From the NCBI GenBank assembly GCA_030533445.1, contig CM060065.1, positions 21,112,974 through 21,176,973 on the forward strand: 64,000 nt of DNA, read 5' to 3'. The notes below the pieces were generated by a model. It was not told where the DNA came from and ran no database searches. It saw only the letters and a list, made by a program, of their open reading frames with translations. The first letter of the stretch is position 1. Each line of letters starts with the position of its first letter. Positions 1-11,958 of the stretch are shown piece after piece. The DNA comes from Cyprinodon diabolis (taxonomy: Eukaryota > Chordata > Actinopteri > Cyprinodontiformes > Cyprinodontidae). The position numbers were made by a program, and so were the translations under genes.

Positions 1-3000
1 GTTTTTTGTTTTTACCTGTGAGCCTGACTGAAGAATTAATGTTGATTTGCCTTGAATTCTTGAATGTCTGCCATTTTAAGTGGATGATAAGAGCACTGTT
101 TAATGTCTGAAAACCTCAATACGTGTTTTTTTTTTTTGTATCTGTTAGGAATTAAAAATCTGCCACACACATTAATTCCTCTCTTTTACACTACATGGCT
201 CTGGTTGGAGTGAAGGAATCTTCTGCACCAGTGTCCACTGATGGATTGTCTGTTTATCCATAATATCTATGGTAAGAAACCACATGAGCAGACCTCATCC
301 ATCACATGCGAACACACACACACTCAAATTCACCGTACCATCAGTTCAACCTACAGATTTCTTTTTCCACCTGAGACCATTGCATCCCTGACCCCTCCTT
401 CACACCAGACATGACCTTTTTGGCATCACCTCTACCCTTTTTACTCCCACACACAGCAGGACATGGAGCCTGGTGCCGCTTCCTGCCTCCCTCAAGCCTT
501 ATCAGAGCACACACAACACTCAGTGGATTTTATAAGTTCTTTTTTTTTATCGATATGTCTTTATTATAGCGAATAAGCAATATTAAAATCAGGACTTCCA
601 AATAGGTAAACATAAAAAAGCTTGTTTTTGTTTATACATATCTGCTCATAGCCCACAGCCTATGAAAAAGCTTAAACTCACTGATAAATTCTGCATGAGG
701 TTTGTACACATAATGCACAGAAATGTGAGCTTTCCATCACACTTCCTGAGAGTAGGTATGGGGGTTTTAGAGATTATTTAGTAAGCATTGTAGTGTGAAT
801 CTGTCGGAAAATACATACCTTCGCATTTTTTTGTAAGAAAATCTTAACTATACAACTTGTCTTTATTGCACCAAAGCCACACCTAGCTCTGCTGTAGAGA
901 AGCAGACAGGAATTTAATGCAATGTGATGAATCAAAGTCTTAAAGGTGTTTTTTTTAATTCTATGTCACATAAAGACCACCCTTCCATACAAATGCTTAA
1001 TCTTTATAATGGTGTGGATGTCCGCCATATTTGGCAAAAAAACAAAAGAAAGAAAACACTGATGACCAATGCTGACAAAGATCCCAGAGAGATATACCTC
1101 TTGTCAGCTCTCTTGTCTTGTAAAGCAGCTGTTGTATGTAACTGTGTAAGTTAGATTTTTTTTTTTCATTTTTTTCGCTATTACAAATAAAAATGTCAAA
1201 ATAAAAGCATGCATTTGTATCTAACCCCGGTGCTTTTATACAGATGAAAAAGAAATCCATATAGAAAGTGTGAGTTTTTTTTAAATCTGGAATCTTAATT
1301 TACAACTGTGATTTTAACCAGTGATTGGGACTTTCAGATAAAGAAACTAAATCATTGATACTCTTTATCAATTTTCCTTAAGTGTAAACTATTTTAGCAG
1401 TGTTTTATTTGTATTTGAGTTGGAGCACTGTGATCATTTAAGTTTATAAATGTGTGACTAAGGAATGATATGCAGTACTCATAAATCACTTGATCAATCT
1501 ATCAGTCATTCATTTATATTTACTCAATTTTAGCATTTAACTGTAATTCAACGTGTTTAATTCAAAATGATTGGAAAACAGCTCGTAACGATACGTAAAC
1601 CATTGTGTCTGTTGTATTACATATTGTTGGGAAATCCTAACTTTTTGTTTCTACATGTACTTATTACATGCATTTAAGTACATTGCAGCAAAGCACATAC
1701 TTCTCCTTTTCTATCAGCAATTTAGATAGGATGTTGGTCTGTTTTCACAGCAGACGCAAGGAGTAAATTAAAAGCAGTGGCTGACAGTGAACCATATGGT
1801 ACCACTCTCAGCAAGAAAAAAAACACAACAAAGATTAATTGATAATAGCTGGCACTTCTACCACCTCCAAGAGGGATATTAGTGTGTGTTTTTGTATGTT
1901 GCTGTGTGAACTCATGAGGTGCATGTGTGTGTGGTTGTGTATAATGTGTGTTAGTTTGTGGGTGTGTGTGTGAGTGAGTGTCCCGACTCCAAACAGCATG
2001 CTTATACTGAAAGGCCCAGGAGGGGGACCTGTCAGACAAGATGCTTTGTATTTACTGTAGCGTCAACATGCCGCATTTTTAAACCTGCCGTCTTGTAATA
2101 GAAGCAGAAGACTTAAACAAGCAACACATTACTCATGTATGAGAGCTTTCAGGGCAATTTAAAATGAGGTTTTCTTTGATTGTGCTTCCCGCCTGTTTTT
2201 ATGATGGCATGCAGATTTCAGTGCACTCACTACCAGTCCTGGTTTGGTAGCTGCTGCAGCAAGAAGAGGAGGACAAGAAAAAGTACATAACTGATCATAT
2301 TAGAATGAGATAAACTTGGTGAAATGTTCAAACATTTAACAAGTAATACAGCTGTTATAAGAAATTATTTGTATGTAGTGAATAGGTGAGTGATCCTCTC
2401 CAATGCAAAATTGGCTGGAATCCTGTCAAAATGATAGGCTGGCATGGGACCCTACAGGGCTAGTAGGGCCTGGTTGAAGGTGTGCACCGCTGGGTGGGTG
2501 GGTGGGGGGGGCAGAAGAGAGAATAGAGTGTCCCTTTGATTGCATGGGTTGATCAAGTAAGTAGAGAAGGAACAAGACCGAGAAAAGAGAGAGGAAGAGG
2601 AGAAACACCACTCAGGGGAAATCAGCTCCCTCCACTCATAAACAAATTCATCATCAGCTCTGACAAACCACATGCCGCATAACGATGAGCTTAAGTGCAA
2701 GCAACCAGAAGAGGTGGTGGGGTGAAGGGTGGCAAAAAGAGGCAAAGGACCGATTGCAGGGAAAACAGGAAGAGTTTATGTACTAAGCAGCAGTTACTAA
2801 TCATCATCTATACCCAATTTCTTACCATCATCAATGATACTGGCTCAGCGTTTTTTTATTCAAACCAAGATTAATGTTTTCTTCCCGAGCAGTGCTTTTG
2901 AAAAACATTTCTCAAACCCACATTTTCTATGTAAAGATATAATGTCTTTTGCCTTCTTTAATTGATATTTTCCTAAATTGGGGGTTGGTATTAAATATTT

Positions 3001-3282
3001 CCAAGCGGTCCCTCAGTGGAATAGGGCTGTTACAGGGCAGGGATAGCTCAGACGTATGTTAGAAAGCGGATGGTAGTAAGTGATGGCAGCCTGGGTGTGG
3101 TGCACCAGAGGGGAGGACATAGACCCATGAGATGGGAGAGCAGGGGTGCCAGAGAGTGGACTGACAGCCCATAATTACGGCTCATTTTCAGTCATTAAGC
3201 GATGGAGTGTGAACAGCGTTCAGAATAAGGAAAGGGCCCTGATTAATAATGAAGCCCCCTCTCCTCCCTCTAACAGACACAG

Positions 3283-3314
<32 letters not shown>

Positions 3315-3554
3315 TCTTTTAACCCAAATTATCCTTTTGGTTTATTCCAGGTTTTTTTAGCCAGATGGTTTCATACAGCTATGGAAAGTATCCTCACAAA
3401 TAAACAATTACAATCCGATTTCTTGGACCAATCCTCTTCCATAATAGTCATTCAAAACTTGGAGATGGAGACACTTTTCATATTTTTGTGGCTATTGAAG
3501 TATCTTTATTTAATTTTCTAAGTAGAATCTTCGAACAATACAACACTGTACAAA
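1..3554. other. no gene seen
   Basis: AT-rich single-copy-looking DNA with a GT-rich tract (1880-1980), a (CA)n and a G/T-rich purine stretch near 2490. No ORF with a recognisable domain. Confidence 0.6.
3281..3316 (+). repeat. (CA)n microsatellite
   Basis: ACAC repeat with a short ATATAC interruption. Confidence 0.9.
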
Positions 3555-3905
3555 AAGGGTCACCAACGCGGTACCCAAGGGCACCAAGGGGCCCTCAAGG
3601 TCTTCTGTAAACAGAACAACTCACCGGTGAGTTTGAAATTTTATTTCTTTCTGTTGCTCTTCCTTTTTAATAATTCTTAATTAAGCATTTCATCAAATTA
3701 ATCATATACAGCATAGTTTATAGATATTTCAAAATTACAATATCTAAAATAAACCTAGAAATGGAAAGAAACATGTTTATTATCTATGAAGTTTAGGTGA
3801 ACACTGACTCCTCCATTTGTAGGTTAGTATTGGTAGCTCCTCATATGACTCAGTAACCATGAAGTGGGTCTAAGCCTTAAAAAGGTCTGTGATCCCTGTT
3901 ATATA
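3555..3905. repeat. degraded MITE-like segment
   Basis: AAAGGGTCACCAACGCGGT at the left and the complement of AGGTCTGTGATCCCTGTTA at the right resemble the ends of a fish MITE that starts GGGTCACCAACGCGGT. Diverged and without a clear duplication. Confidence 0.4.
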
Positions 3906-6354
3906 AAAACAGAAGCCATGATTTAGTTATTAAACCAAAGGTGTTAATAAATTAATTGTTACATAGAAAATGTTGGGTTGGTAGACAATTTCTGGTTCTC
4001 AGTTTCCTCCTCTGATCAGAATTCATAAAGGTCACTTGGGGGAGAAAATCAGTTTCAAAAAAGAGGTTTACAAAAATGCATTATCCATGTAGCAACTATA
4101 CAAAAAGACATTCCTCAAAGGTTAGGGTCATACATGACTGAGATTTGTTTCTGGTTCTGAACAGCTCATTCAAATCAATGATTTATCTCCAGGCCTCTTT
4201 ATGCTAAGGAGACTTCTCTGCTGTTTGCATCAGCTGTTCTGGAACAGGTACACATCTAAAACACTGCAATCTGATGCAGTATCTCTCTAATATTGTTTTT
4301 GTTGGATTCTGTTTTCCCCAGTGGAAAAAAATAAAAGGCATGGAAAATGTTTGTATCATTGCACTTGGTCACTTGCCATCAATAGTTGGGGTTTAGGGCA
4401 CTGAAAGTTCATAGGTGACAACTGTGTCCTTGTATAGATTTATTGAGGAAGAAAAGTTGTGACATACTGAAACTTTCTTGGTGGAAATTTCATGTAAATT
4501 GCACATAAAATAATTTCATGTAATTTCCAGAAATCACATGTATTGCATATCCACAGCAAATATCATCCAGCCTTTTTAATGCCATACTGTATCAATCTTC
4601 ATTTTTCCCTTTATGTTTACAGTTTAGGTAAACTGTATGAAAAACATTTCTCATTTCCAAAACATGAGCTGGCCAAGAGGCTGAATGAATAAATACAAAT
4701 ATTTACTACATAAAACATGAAACAAACATTTGTATAAAAAGAAGTAGATTTAAAAAGATATACAAAAGAATAGAAATAAAAAAGGTGTTTAAGTGTAAGT
4801 TTACAGGAGTCTTGGCAGAAACAAGATTCAACTACAGTGTTTTAAATGTTCTGATTAAATGTGGAGATAAGGATTAGATATGTGAGTTTGAGGCTGTTCT
4901 GAAGTGAGATCCCATTATGTGATGTGATGGTCATGAATTACAATTTTAGTTCTTTATACACACCAGAAACGTTTTATCATTGTTTATATTACTCAGGATT
5001 TTGATAGGGGTTGAAACAATATCTAGGAGTTAAGTGTGGAAATGTTCTAAAGGTTCTTTCATATTAAAGAATACAATGAATAGTAGTTATTTTGGACATG
5101 TTTTTTTTTTGTAAATATTTTTTTCTAAAATATTATTCAGCTCCTGCTTCTTTTGACAAAAGTAATCTAAGGGAAAAAAGTGTGAATTAAAAACTAAAGG
5201 ACTCTTGCCCTGTGGTGCTGAAGTTTTAAGGAGCTGTCCACCAAACAGGTGGTCCTGAATTTGAACTCAGCAGCGCCTTCTTGTCTCCTTTTTTCCGTTG
5301 CCTTCACTAGATTATCTCTCTGTCTCTCTCCCTCTCTCTCTTTCTTATTCTCTGAAAAAAAACTCACCGTGTCTTTTGAACTCCTACAGCAGCACCCTGC
5401 AATGATCAAACTTCAAGTTGATTCCTACCATAAAATATTCACTCCACACATAAGGGACATATCCAGTCAGTGTCAGCTGAGACTCTGCTACAAAGGTGTA
5501 ACATGAAAGATAGAGAACACGAAGAGAGAGTTTGAGGCTCAGAGAGTTTGAAGCTCAGAACATGAATTTGAAAGGATGCATGACTTTTTCTGTTTGCATT
5601 TAATGATGTAATATTTTGGCAGACCGTAAATAATGTATCTTTAGCTAAAACTGGAGGAAGACAGGAAGAGGAAGAGACATGTAGGTTTTACTTGAAAGTG
5701 TCTTCACAGTCTACCAAGCTAAATCAGGATTTGCACTTCATATTCAAATCTTCTTCACACGCAAAAATACGAGCGTTTTCAAAAAAGAAATCCACTAAGT
5801 CGATACTGTAAAGTATCTTTTGTTCTTGAAATAAAAATGTGAATGTTACATTTGAAACATTTTGAGATGACAGAGCTGTCTCACACAAAGTTTCACCTAG
5901 GGCATAAAAACTGAAAACAAAACAACGTTGTTGCTGAATGACTTAGAGTTTGGCTGAGTGACAAGGCATCCGTGCTGCTTCATCACTGTTATTTGCAGGT
6001 GTCAACACACGCAAACACATGAACAGCCATACACCAGCAATACCAGCAGAGAGAAGGATGGGACGGAGGAGACTGGTCCCAGCTGGTCCTTGCTAACACA
6101 TTCCACTGCACCCTAATGACAGCAGAGACAACCCCCCCTACCCCAAAAGCCTTTATGACCCTGCCCCTAACACCCCTTTATGGGCCCCCAGGGATCCCAT
6201 CGGGGCCAGGAAGGGTGAGGAAGAGGAAGGACGGAGGGGAAGCAAGAAGGGGGAGGAGTGACACAGATGAGGGAGGACACTCCAGGTGGTGGGACAGCTC
6301 TGAGGGAATTGGAAGTCATGAATATATTAACTGATAGGAGGGGGAGTAATGAAT

Positions 6355-6480
6355 TCAAATTAAATTATATGTGCCGAGCCCCGTACGAACACGAGTGAAC
6401 ACGCCGGTGATATTTCAATGGGGCCGACATAATTATACCTTTCAGGAGGTTTGATAAAAAGGAAATATGTGTAAGACAAT
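6355..6480. promoter_or_regulatory. candidate conserved noncoding block
   Basis: A low-repeat stretch with an unusual run of CG dinucleotides (GTACGAACACGAGTGAACACG) next to ATAATTATACC in AT-rich surroundings. It looks like a constrained regulatory element, but conservation cannot be tested here. Confidence 0.2.
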
Positions 6481-7784
6481 TAAAGATGCAAAACACAGCT
6501 GCTGGGCTGGTGCAGCACTTTCTAAAAGAAAGACATAGAAAGGTAAAGTTTAAAGGCTGTTGGTTTAGTGCTTTTGACTCCTTTTTTCTCCTTCAAATTT
6601 GATCCTATTTCAATAATCGTGAAAAAACATTAAGTCATGTTTTAAATGAGCCAAGCTCTCTCTTTGCTGTGGTTCCATCTTATCTTCCAAGCCACAGTAA
6701 TGATTATCACCGCCTTGGTCAAAACTAACAACTGACCAGTCATGATTAAAGCCAAGGTTTTTTGTACTGGTCAGGGTAACTGGACAGACGATCATCCCCC
6801 ATCCTATCCCCACAGGCAAAGAGGTGAGAGGGACTCCAGCTGTCTCCAGGCTGAAACTGACTGAGGCCATTGCATGACCTGCCGACCCGCCCCCCATCAC
6901 ACCGCTCAGCCTTTCCCCCTCTTCTCCCTCTGATTTGTCCCTCAGACTGTCTTTGCTTTGCCAGGGGCAAAACTGTCAAGCCCAAATCCCCTCCGTTGCA
7001 GTGAGGAGCCAGGTTACCAGAGGGCAAACAGTGATGGAGGACGATTGGTCCACAACAAGAATCAGGACAAGCAGGCCCTGAAATTGTCCGTCCCAGCAGA
7101 AGAGAAGGGGACAGACCTGGAGGGGTGCCAAAGGAGAATAGCAGAGGTTGAATGAAGAGAAGGCAGAAGAAGGAAAACAGAGGAAGAAAAAAATCCAGCT
7201 TGTCTTCTGCATTGCCTGAGGTGAAATACAGACAGAAGACTAAGGCTCCCCCATCTATTGTTCTGTTGATCCTTTAAACAACATCTAAATCCTTGTGATC
7301 TGCCCAGTATTAAGAACTGCATACAAAAATACTCCCTAATTGCAAGAAACAATTAGGCAAATCAAAATTAAACAAAAAGAATCAAAGGAAAGATTAACTA
7401 TTTATATGGTTTCTTGACCTGTATTTCTGTCCACATCTTGTGGACAGATGTGTTTTGAAATGTTGTTATACCTACACTTTCATAAGAACTCAGTAAAGAG
7501 CAGCCAAAGTCCAGGGAAAAGGCAAAAAATATAAACAATGTCTTAGAGAGTGATAGAGGCCTCTTTAGAAAAACAAGAAATCTGATTCCTCCCAAGCAGA
7601 AACATTCAGATACTAGAGATAATTCAGGACTAACAGTTGGATATAAACAAACACAAAAATTCATAAAATACTATTTAAATAAATATTAAATAAATTGACT
7701 GAGATGAATCACTAAATTAATCATGATTAATATAAGTAATCGAAACATTTGTAAAACCAAAAATTCAAGATCACTCTGCGAGTA

Positions 7785-7875
7785 ACGTTGGAGAGATTTT
7801 TGTCTCTGTGTGCGGGAGCTGTGTTAATTATAGATTCTGAGGACTAATTAAAACCAGCAATCACACTGGGCTTTG
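7785..7875. promoter_or_regulatory. candidate conserved noncoding block with homeodomain-type cores
   Basis: GTTAATTATAG and GACTAATTAAAACC (two TAATTA cores about 25 bp apart), then CAGCAATCACA. Non-repetitive. Proposed only from composition. Confidence 0.2.
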
Positions 7876-9014
7876 TTTCACAGTTTCTATTATTTGGTAA
7901 GACAGCATGATGGGAGAGATAAGGAGAGGGGCAGGCAGAGATAAACACGGAGTGAGATGAAAAAGGGATAGCTGGTTATCTTAGCTCTCGCATGCCTTCA
8001 GCTTTGTCCTTCCCTTACCCTCGTTCCCACTCTCGCTATCTCTGTTTTTCTATCTCGTGGATCTCTCAAGTAATCTTTTTTTTTAACATTCAAGCCCTTG
8101 TCCACATGTCTTCCTTCAGAATAATATGCTTATTAGTATGTTGCATCTAATACCCATATCTCTCAATCTCTTCGCACCTCTTGTTCGTGTGTAAATCAGC
8201 TTTCTTTTCTTTCCTTTACAGTGTGCTCCAGTGCATCTCATCTTCCTTGCATTTTGTCTACAACAAGCTGTACGTCATCAGGAAAAATCACACACGCATA
8301 TATTCAGTGATTGCCCATGTAACCTAATACAAAAGCACTGCTAAAAATCATGAATTTGATGGATATTCAAATGAAGAGTTAAAGGTTAAAGAAAAACATA
8401 TTGCTGGAGTAAATATTATGTTGGAGAGAATGGTGACACCAGCAGTGCCATATTTGTGAGTGTGTATCCGTGTGTGTGTGTCCTCTGTGTTGCAGATTAG
8501 AAGGTGCGAGACAGCAGATGGGTACGTCTAAAAAAGCCCCAAGCTCCCAACACCAATCAGGGATTGCAGATTTGAAACGACGTTCGGTGGCAAAGTATTT
8601 TATTAACATGACGTAAAAGTTAGCAGCAAAAGTATAGTCATCATACAATTAAGTCAAAAGCATATTAAAGGTTTTCTAGACATTTGTAATGAAAATCAAA
8701 GGCTTTAAAAAATAACTTGCCCAGTGTTTGGAGCATTTTTATGTCTGATAAAAACAGCTGCTCATCCAACCCCATCGTTCCCCCATAAATGAGTATATAA
8801 CCATGTCTGTGCTATATTAGTCCCACACCCTTGAGTGTGCGTGTACGCGTGTGACAAATGAACATGGACTGGTGTATGCGCACAGTGGCTGATGACAATG
8901 ACAGGACTTGATGAGCAGAGATAGCCTGCTGCTGATGCCCTGACCATATGGATGGGTATTGTTGTGCCTCCCCCATCACTACCACAGATGGTGCCCGCAG
9001 CAACACAACACACC

Positions 9015-9034
9015 AAAAAAAAAAAAAAAAAAAG
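9015..9034 (+). repeat. poly(A) run followed by A-rich tract
   Basis: About 20 A, then AAAAAG repeats. It may be the tail of an old retroposed sequence but nothing recognisable precedes it. Confidence 0.7.
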
Positions 9035-11096
9035 AAAAAGAAAAGCCTAAGCCATTGTTTTTACCAGCAGCAATCATAATGAGGCAAAGGAGGGAGAAAG
9101 ACAGGGAAAATAATTACTTCTGAAAAGCCAGGAAAAAAAAAATCTGTCCTTCTTCAAAGCTGGTGTCCAGAAGGGTAAATTCCTGAGAGAAAGCAGCAGA
9201 GTGGTTGTTGGTAATTGACTGATATGGTAATGAGAGCTTAATTATACCCAGTGCACGGGCACAGAGGGCCGCCTCCGCACTGACTGCCCCATGACCCGCT
9301 TTCTGACAAACTGTCACTTCATCTTGCCACATCACTCAAGGGCTTATCAAATATGACCCCAAAATAGACAAGCGATAACATACGCACACACACAAGTATG
9401 CAGAAATATATGTATGGCAATCTTGCAGGCGTGGCACACATCAAGACATATGCTGACACACTAACATTTAAGTGACATGTGGACAGCTTCATAAGTAGTC
9501 AGTGAACACATCAAAGTTGGTACAAACTAAGCCTGACATGCTGTTTGGGGTTTGTTCTGTTGCTTTCTTTGTTTATCGGAGTCTTAATGGAGGGGTTTGG
9601 TGAGATTTTGTTTCATGTTTTAGTTTCTGGTTCCTAAAGGTAACAAGTTCAAAATTAAAGGGTTTATTTGTATTGTTGTTCCTAATGAAGCTTTAAACTC
9701 CACTATGAGATCATAGCTACTACAGCGATTGCTCCTAATATTCCTCGTTAGCCCATGCAAAGTAGCATACTGACAAATCATTTATGATGAAGGTGAATTG
9801 TAGGATTTCAAAAGTGTTAAAAATCAAAAGATTATTTCCAAAAACTGTTTTACTTACTTGAAACTGGTGGTTTGGTTGAGATAGCAAGACAAAACAAAAA
9901 AAAAACGTATGAACATCCTCTTAGATATTTAAGAAATTAATGATTTGACCAGCTCTAACTAGCAAACTTCTCTGAAACTAAAACCTCCAATTTTGGGTGT
10001 CCTTTATTTTTATGAACTAAGTTAATATCAACAGACTTGTAAACAGATCGAAATTATGAAGAAATGTTGGTTCGGTTCTATTCAACAAAATTTTTGCCAA
10101 TTTAATCTGACTCAGTTTACTCATTCAGTTCAACAGAAATAACCTTATATCTCAGTTTAATTTAATTTAGTTTAGCTAAGCTAAACTCAATTCGCCTCAG
10201 TCACAGCAAACCTATTTACATTCAAGCTAAGAACACAAAATCATTAGTATAATTTCTTATTTTATTATGAATTCTTAGATTTAAGCAGCAATCATTAATT
10301 TAGCAAATTATGATCTATATCAGAAACTAGCAGGACAGGGCAGAGGGCAACAGACTTGTCCAACGATAAGCTGCATGAATAAAGACATAGGATATTGCTT
10401 TAGCCCTTAGTATAATTTTACCAAGGGGTTTAAAGGTTAAATTTAAAGTGTTGAATTAAAGGCAGTTTTAATCATCTTTTTTTGTAATTGTGAAACTTTA
10501 TATGTAAAAGTATTCTTGTTTTGCACAGAAGCATGCAAGTTGTTAATTGTAACAAGACCTGTGATTTTCTGTAAACAATTAACATAAAAATATACTCAAT
10601 ATAATCACCTAAAGAAAGAAATGATGAAAAGATTTCTCTTAATAAATAGGATATTATTTTCTAACAATACAGTTAACAGTGTTGGGCACGTTACTTTGAA
10701 AAAGTAATTAGTTATAGTTACTAGTTACTTCTCCCAAAAAGTAACTGAGTTACTAACTGAGTTACTCCACAATAAAAGTAACTAGTTACTAGTATAAGTA
10801 ACTATTGCGTTACTTTTGCGTTTCTCGCCCCCGTACCCCTCACCACCCAGCCCCCACCTTCTTGCGGTGTGATTCAAAAGCCAGCTGAATAGAGCGGATG
10901 ACAAAGACAAGAACCTGCAGAGAGTTTAGCATTTATTACAACTCAACGTAAATGACATCAGGGGGGAACGCCATGTGAAGTTTTTTAACAGGGCATTCAG
11001 ATCTGGTGAGTTTATGAAATTAATAACTGGGGATGTCTAATTCTGAAATCCTGTGTGTTTGGGTTGTTATAGATACTGCAACATCTATATAATATC

Positions 11097-11122
11097 CATC
11101 TATCTATCTATCTATCTATCTA
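11097..11122 (+). repeat. (ATCT)n microsatellite inside the hAT-like element
   Basis: About six tandem TATC units. Confidence 0.85.
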
Positions 11123-11227
11123 GATCTATACTCTGTGTGTGACATAAAACATGGATCTCCATCCCTGCCACAAAGGCCATCAAATAATGTTTAAAATAAA
11201 AAATACAGTAGGTTGAAAAGGCAGAGT

Positions 11228-11268
11228 ATCCATCCATCCATCCATCCATCCATCCATCCATCCATCCA
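11228..11268 (+). repeat. (ATCC)n microsatellite inside the hAT-like element
   Basis: Ten tandem ATCC units. Confidence 0.9.
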
Positions 11269-11319
11269 GATTTGTCCCTTTCATTTGATCGTTCACGCTC
11301 TCCATAGTTCTCCTGTGGC

Positions 11320-11420
11320 GCGAGCACAGGGCGACTGGTGCGCGCCTTTAGCGAGCATGCGCGTTTCCTGTCGCTTGCGCGGTGACTCTTGCCGCCTGCG
11401 CTGTGCGGAGATGTAGAGGA
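11320..11420. other. CpG-rich core within the hAT-like element
   Basis: About 100 bp with many CG dinucleotides (GCGCG, GCGCC, TGCGCG), unlike the AT-rich surroundings. It may be a mobile promoter-like core or simply the element's own interior. Confidence 0.4.
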
Positions 11421-11958
11421 AACCGTTATGTGGTGGGGAAACGCAGCTCGACGTAACACCGGTATTTCCATGTGCAAAACGCTGTTTTGCTGCTGGAGTC
11501 ATCCTCACTCTCCATCTCTCTGTGTGTGCTGTACGTTAACACCCACCAGCAGAAACACCCACCTACCCAACTGACAGACGGAATCTCACTATACATCAGC
11601 CATTCTCATCCTCCCCTCTCTCATGACAAGGCGCGCACCTCTGGATGACCTAAAAAATAATCTTTAATATCTCTTAAACGAAAGTAGCACAAACAATATT
11701 TTTTTCTGCACAAATCTGCACTAACGTTGCACTAACCATTCAGTCTGTTTGCAGAGTTTTTTGACGTGGGTGGGGTGTCAGCTTCACGCAGCTGCGCACG
11801 AGTCCTATCATGAAAAAAGGTTCATTGTGCGACCTGAGTAACGCGCAGTAACGGGGTGTCTGCAATGGTAACTGCGTTATAGTTACAGTCAAAGTAATTA
11901 GTTAGATTACTCGTTACTAAAAGAAGGTAACGCCGTTAGTCCCATCACTGACAGTTAA

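Larger units (their letters stand above)
3906..10668. other. no gene seen
   Basis: Mostly AT-rich noncoding DNA. It includes the two candidate noncoding blocks listed separately, a poly(A) run at 9015 and TG/CA-rich pieces at 8455-8485 and 8825-8890. Short open frames are chance. Confidence 0.6.
10677..11950. mobile_element. hAT-like non-autonomous DNA transposon (1.27 kb)
   Basis: Ends CAGTGTTGGG... and ...CCCATCACTG are inverted repeats, followed inward on both sides by GTTAC/GTAAC-rich tracts. It is flanked by identical 8-bp duplications ACAGTTAA (10669-10676 and 11951-11958), the hAT signature. No transposase frame is present. The middle holds an (ATCT)n stretch, an (ATCC)n stretch and a CpG-rich block (11320-11420). 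Confidence 0.85.

Noticed and set aside
11112..11477. 121-codon minus-strand frame
   Set aside because: Crosses the ATCC microsatellite of the hAT-like element (MDGW repeats) and has no domain.
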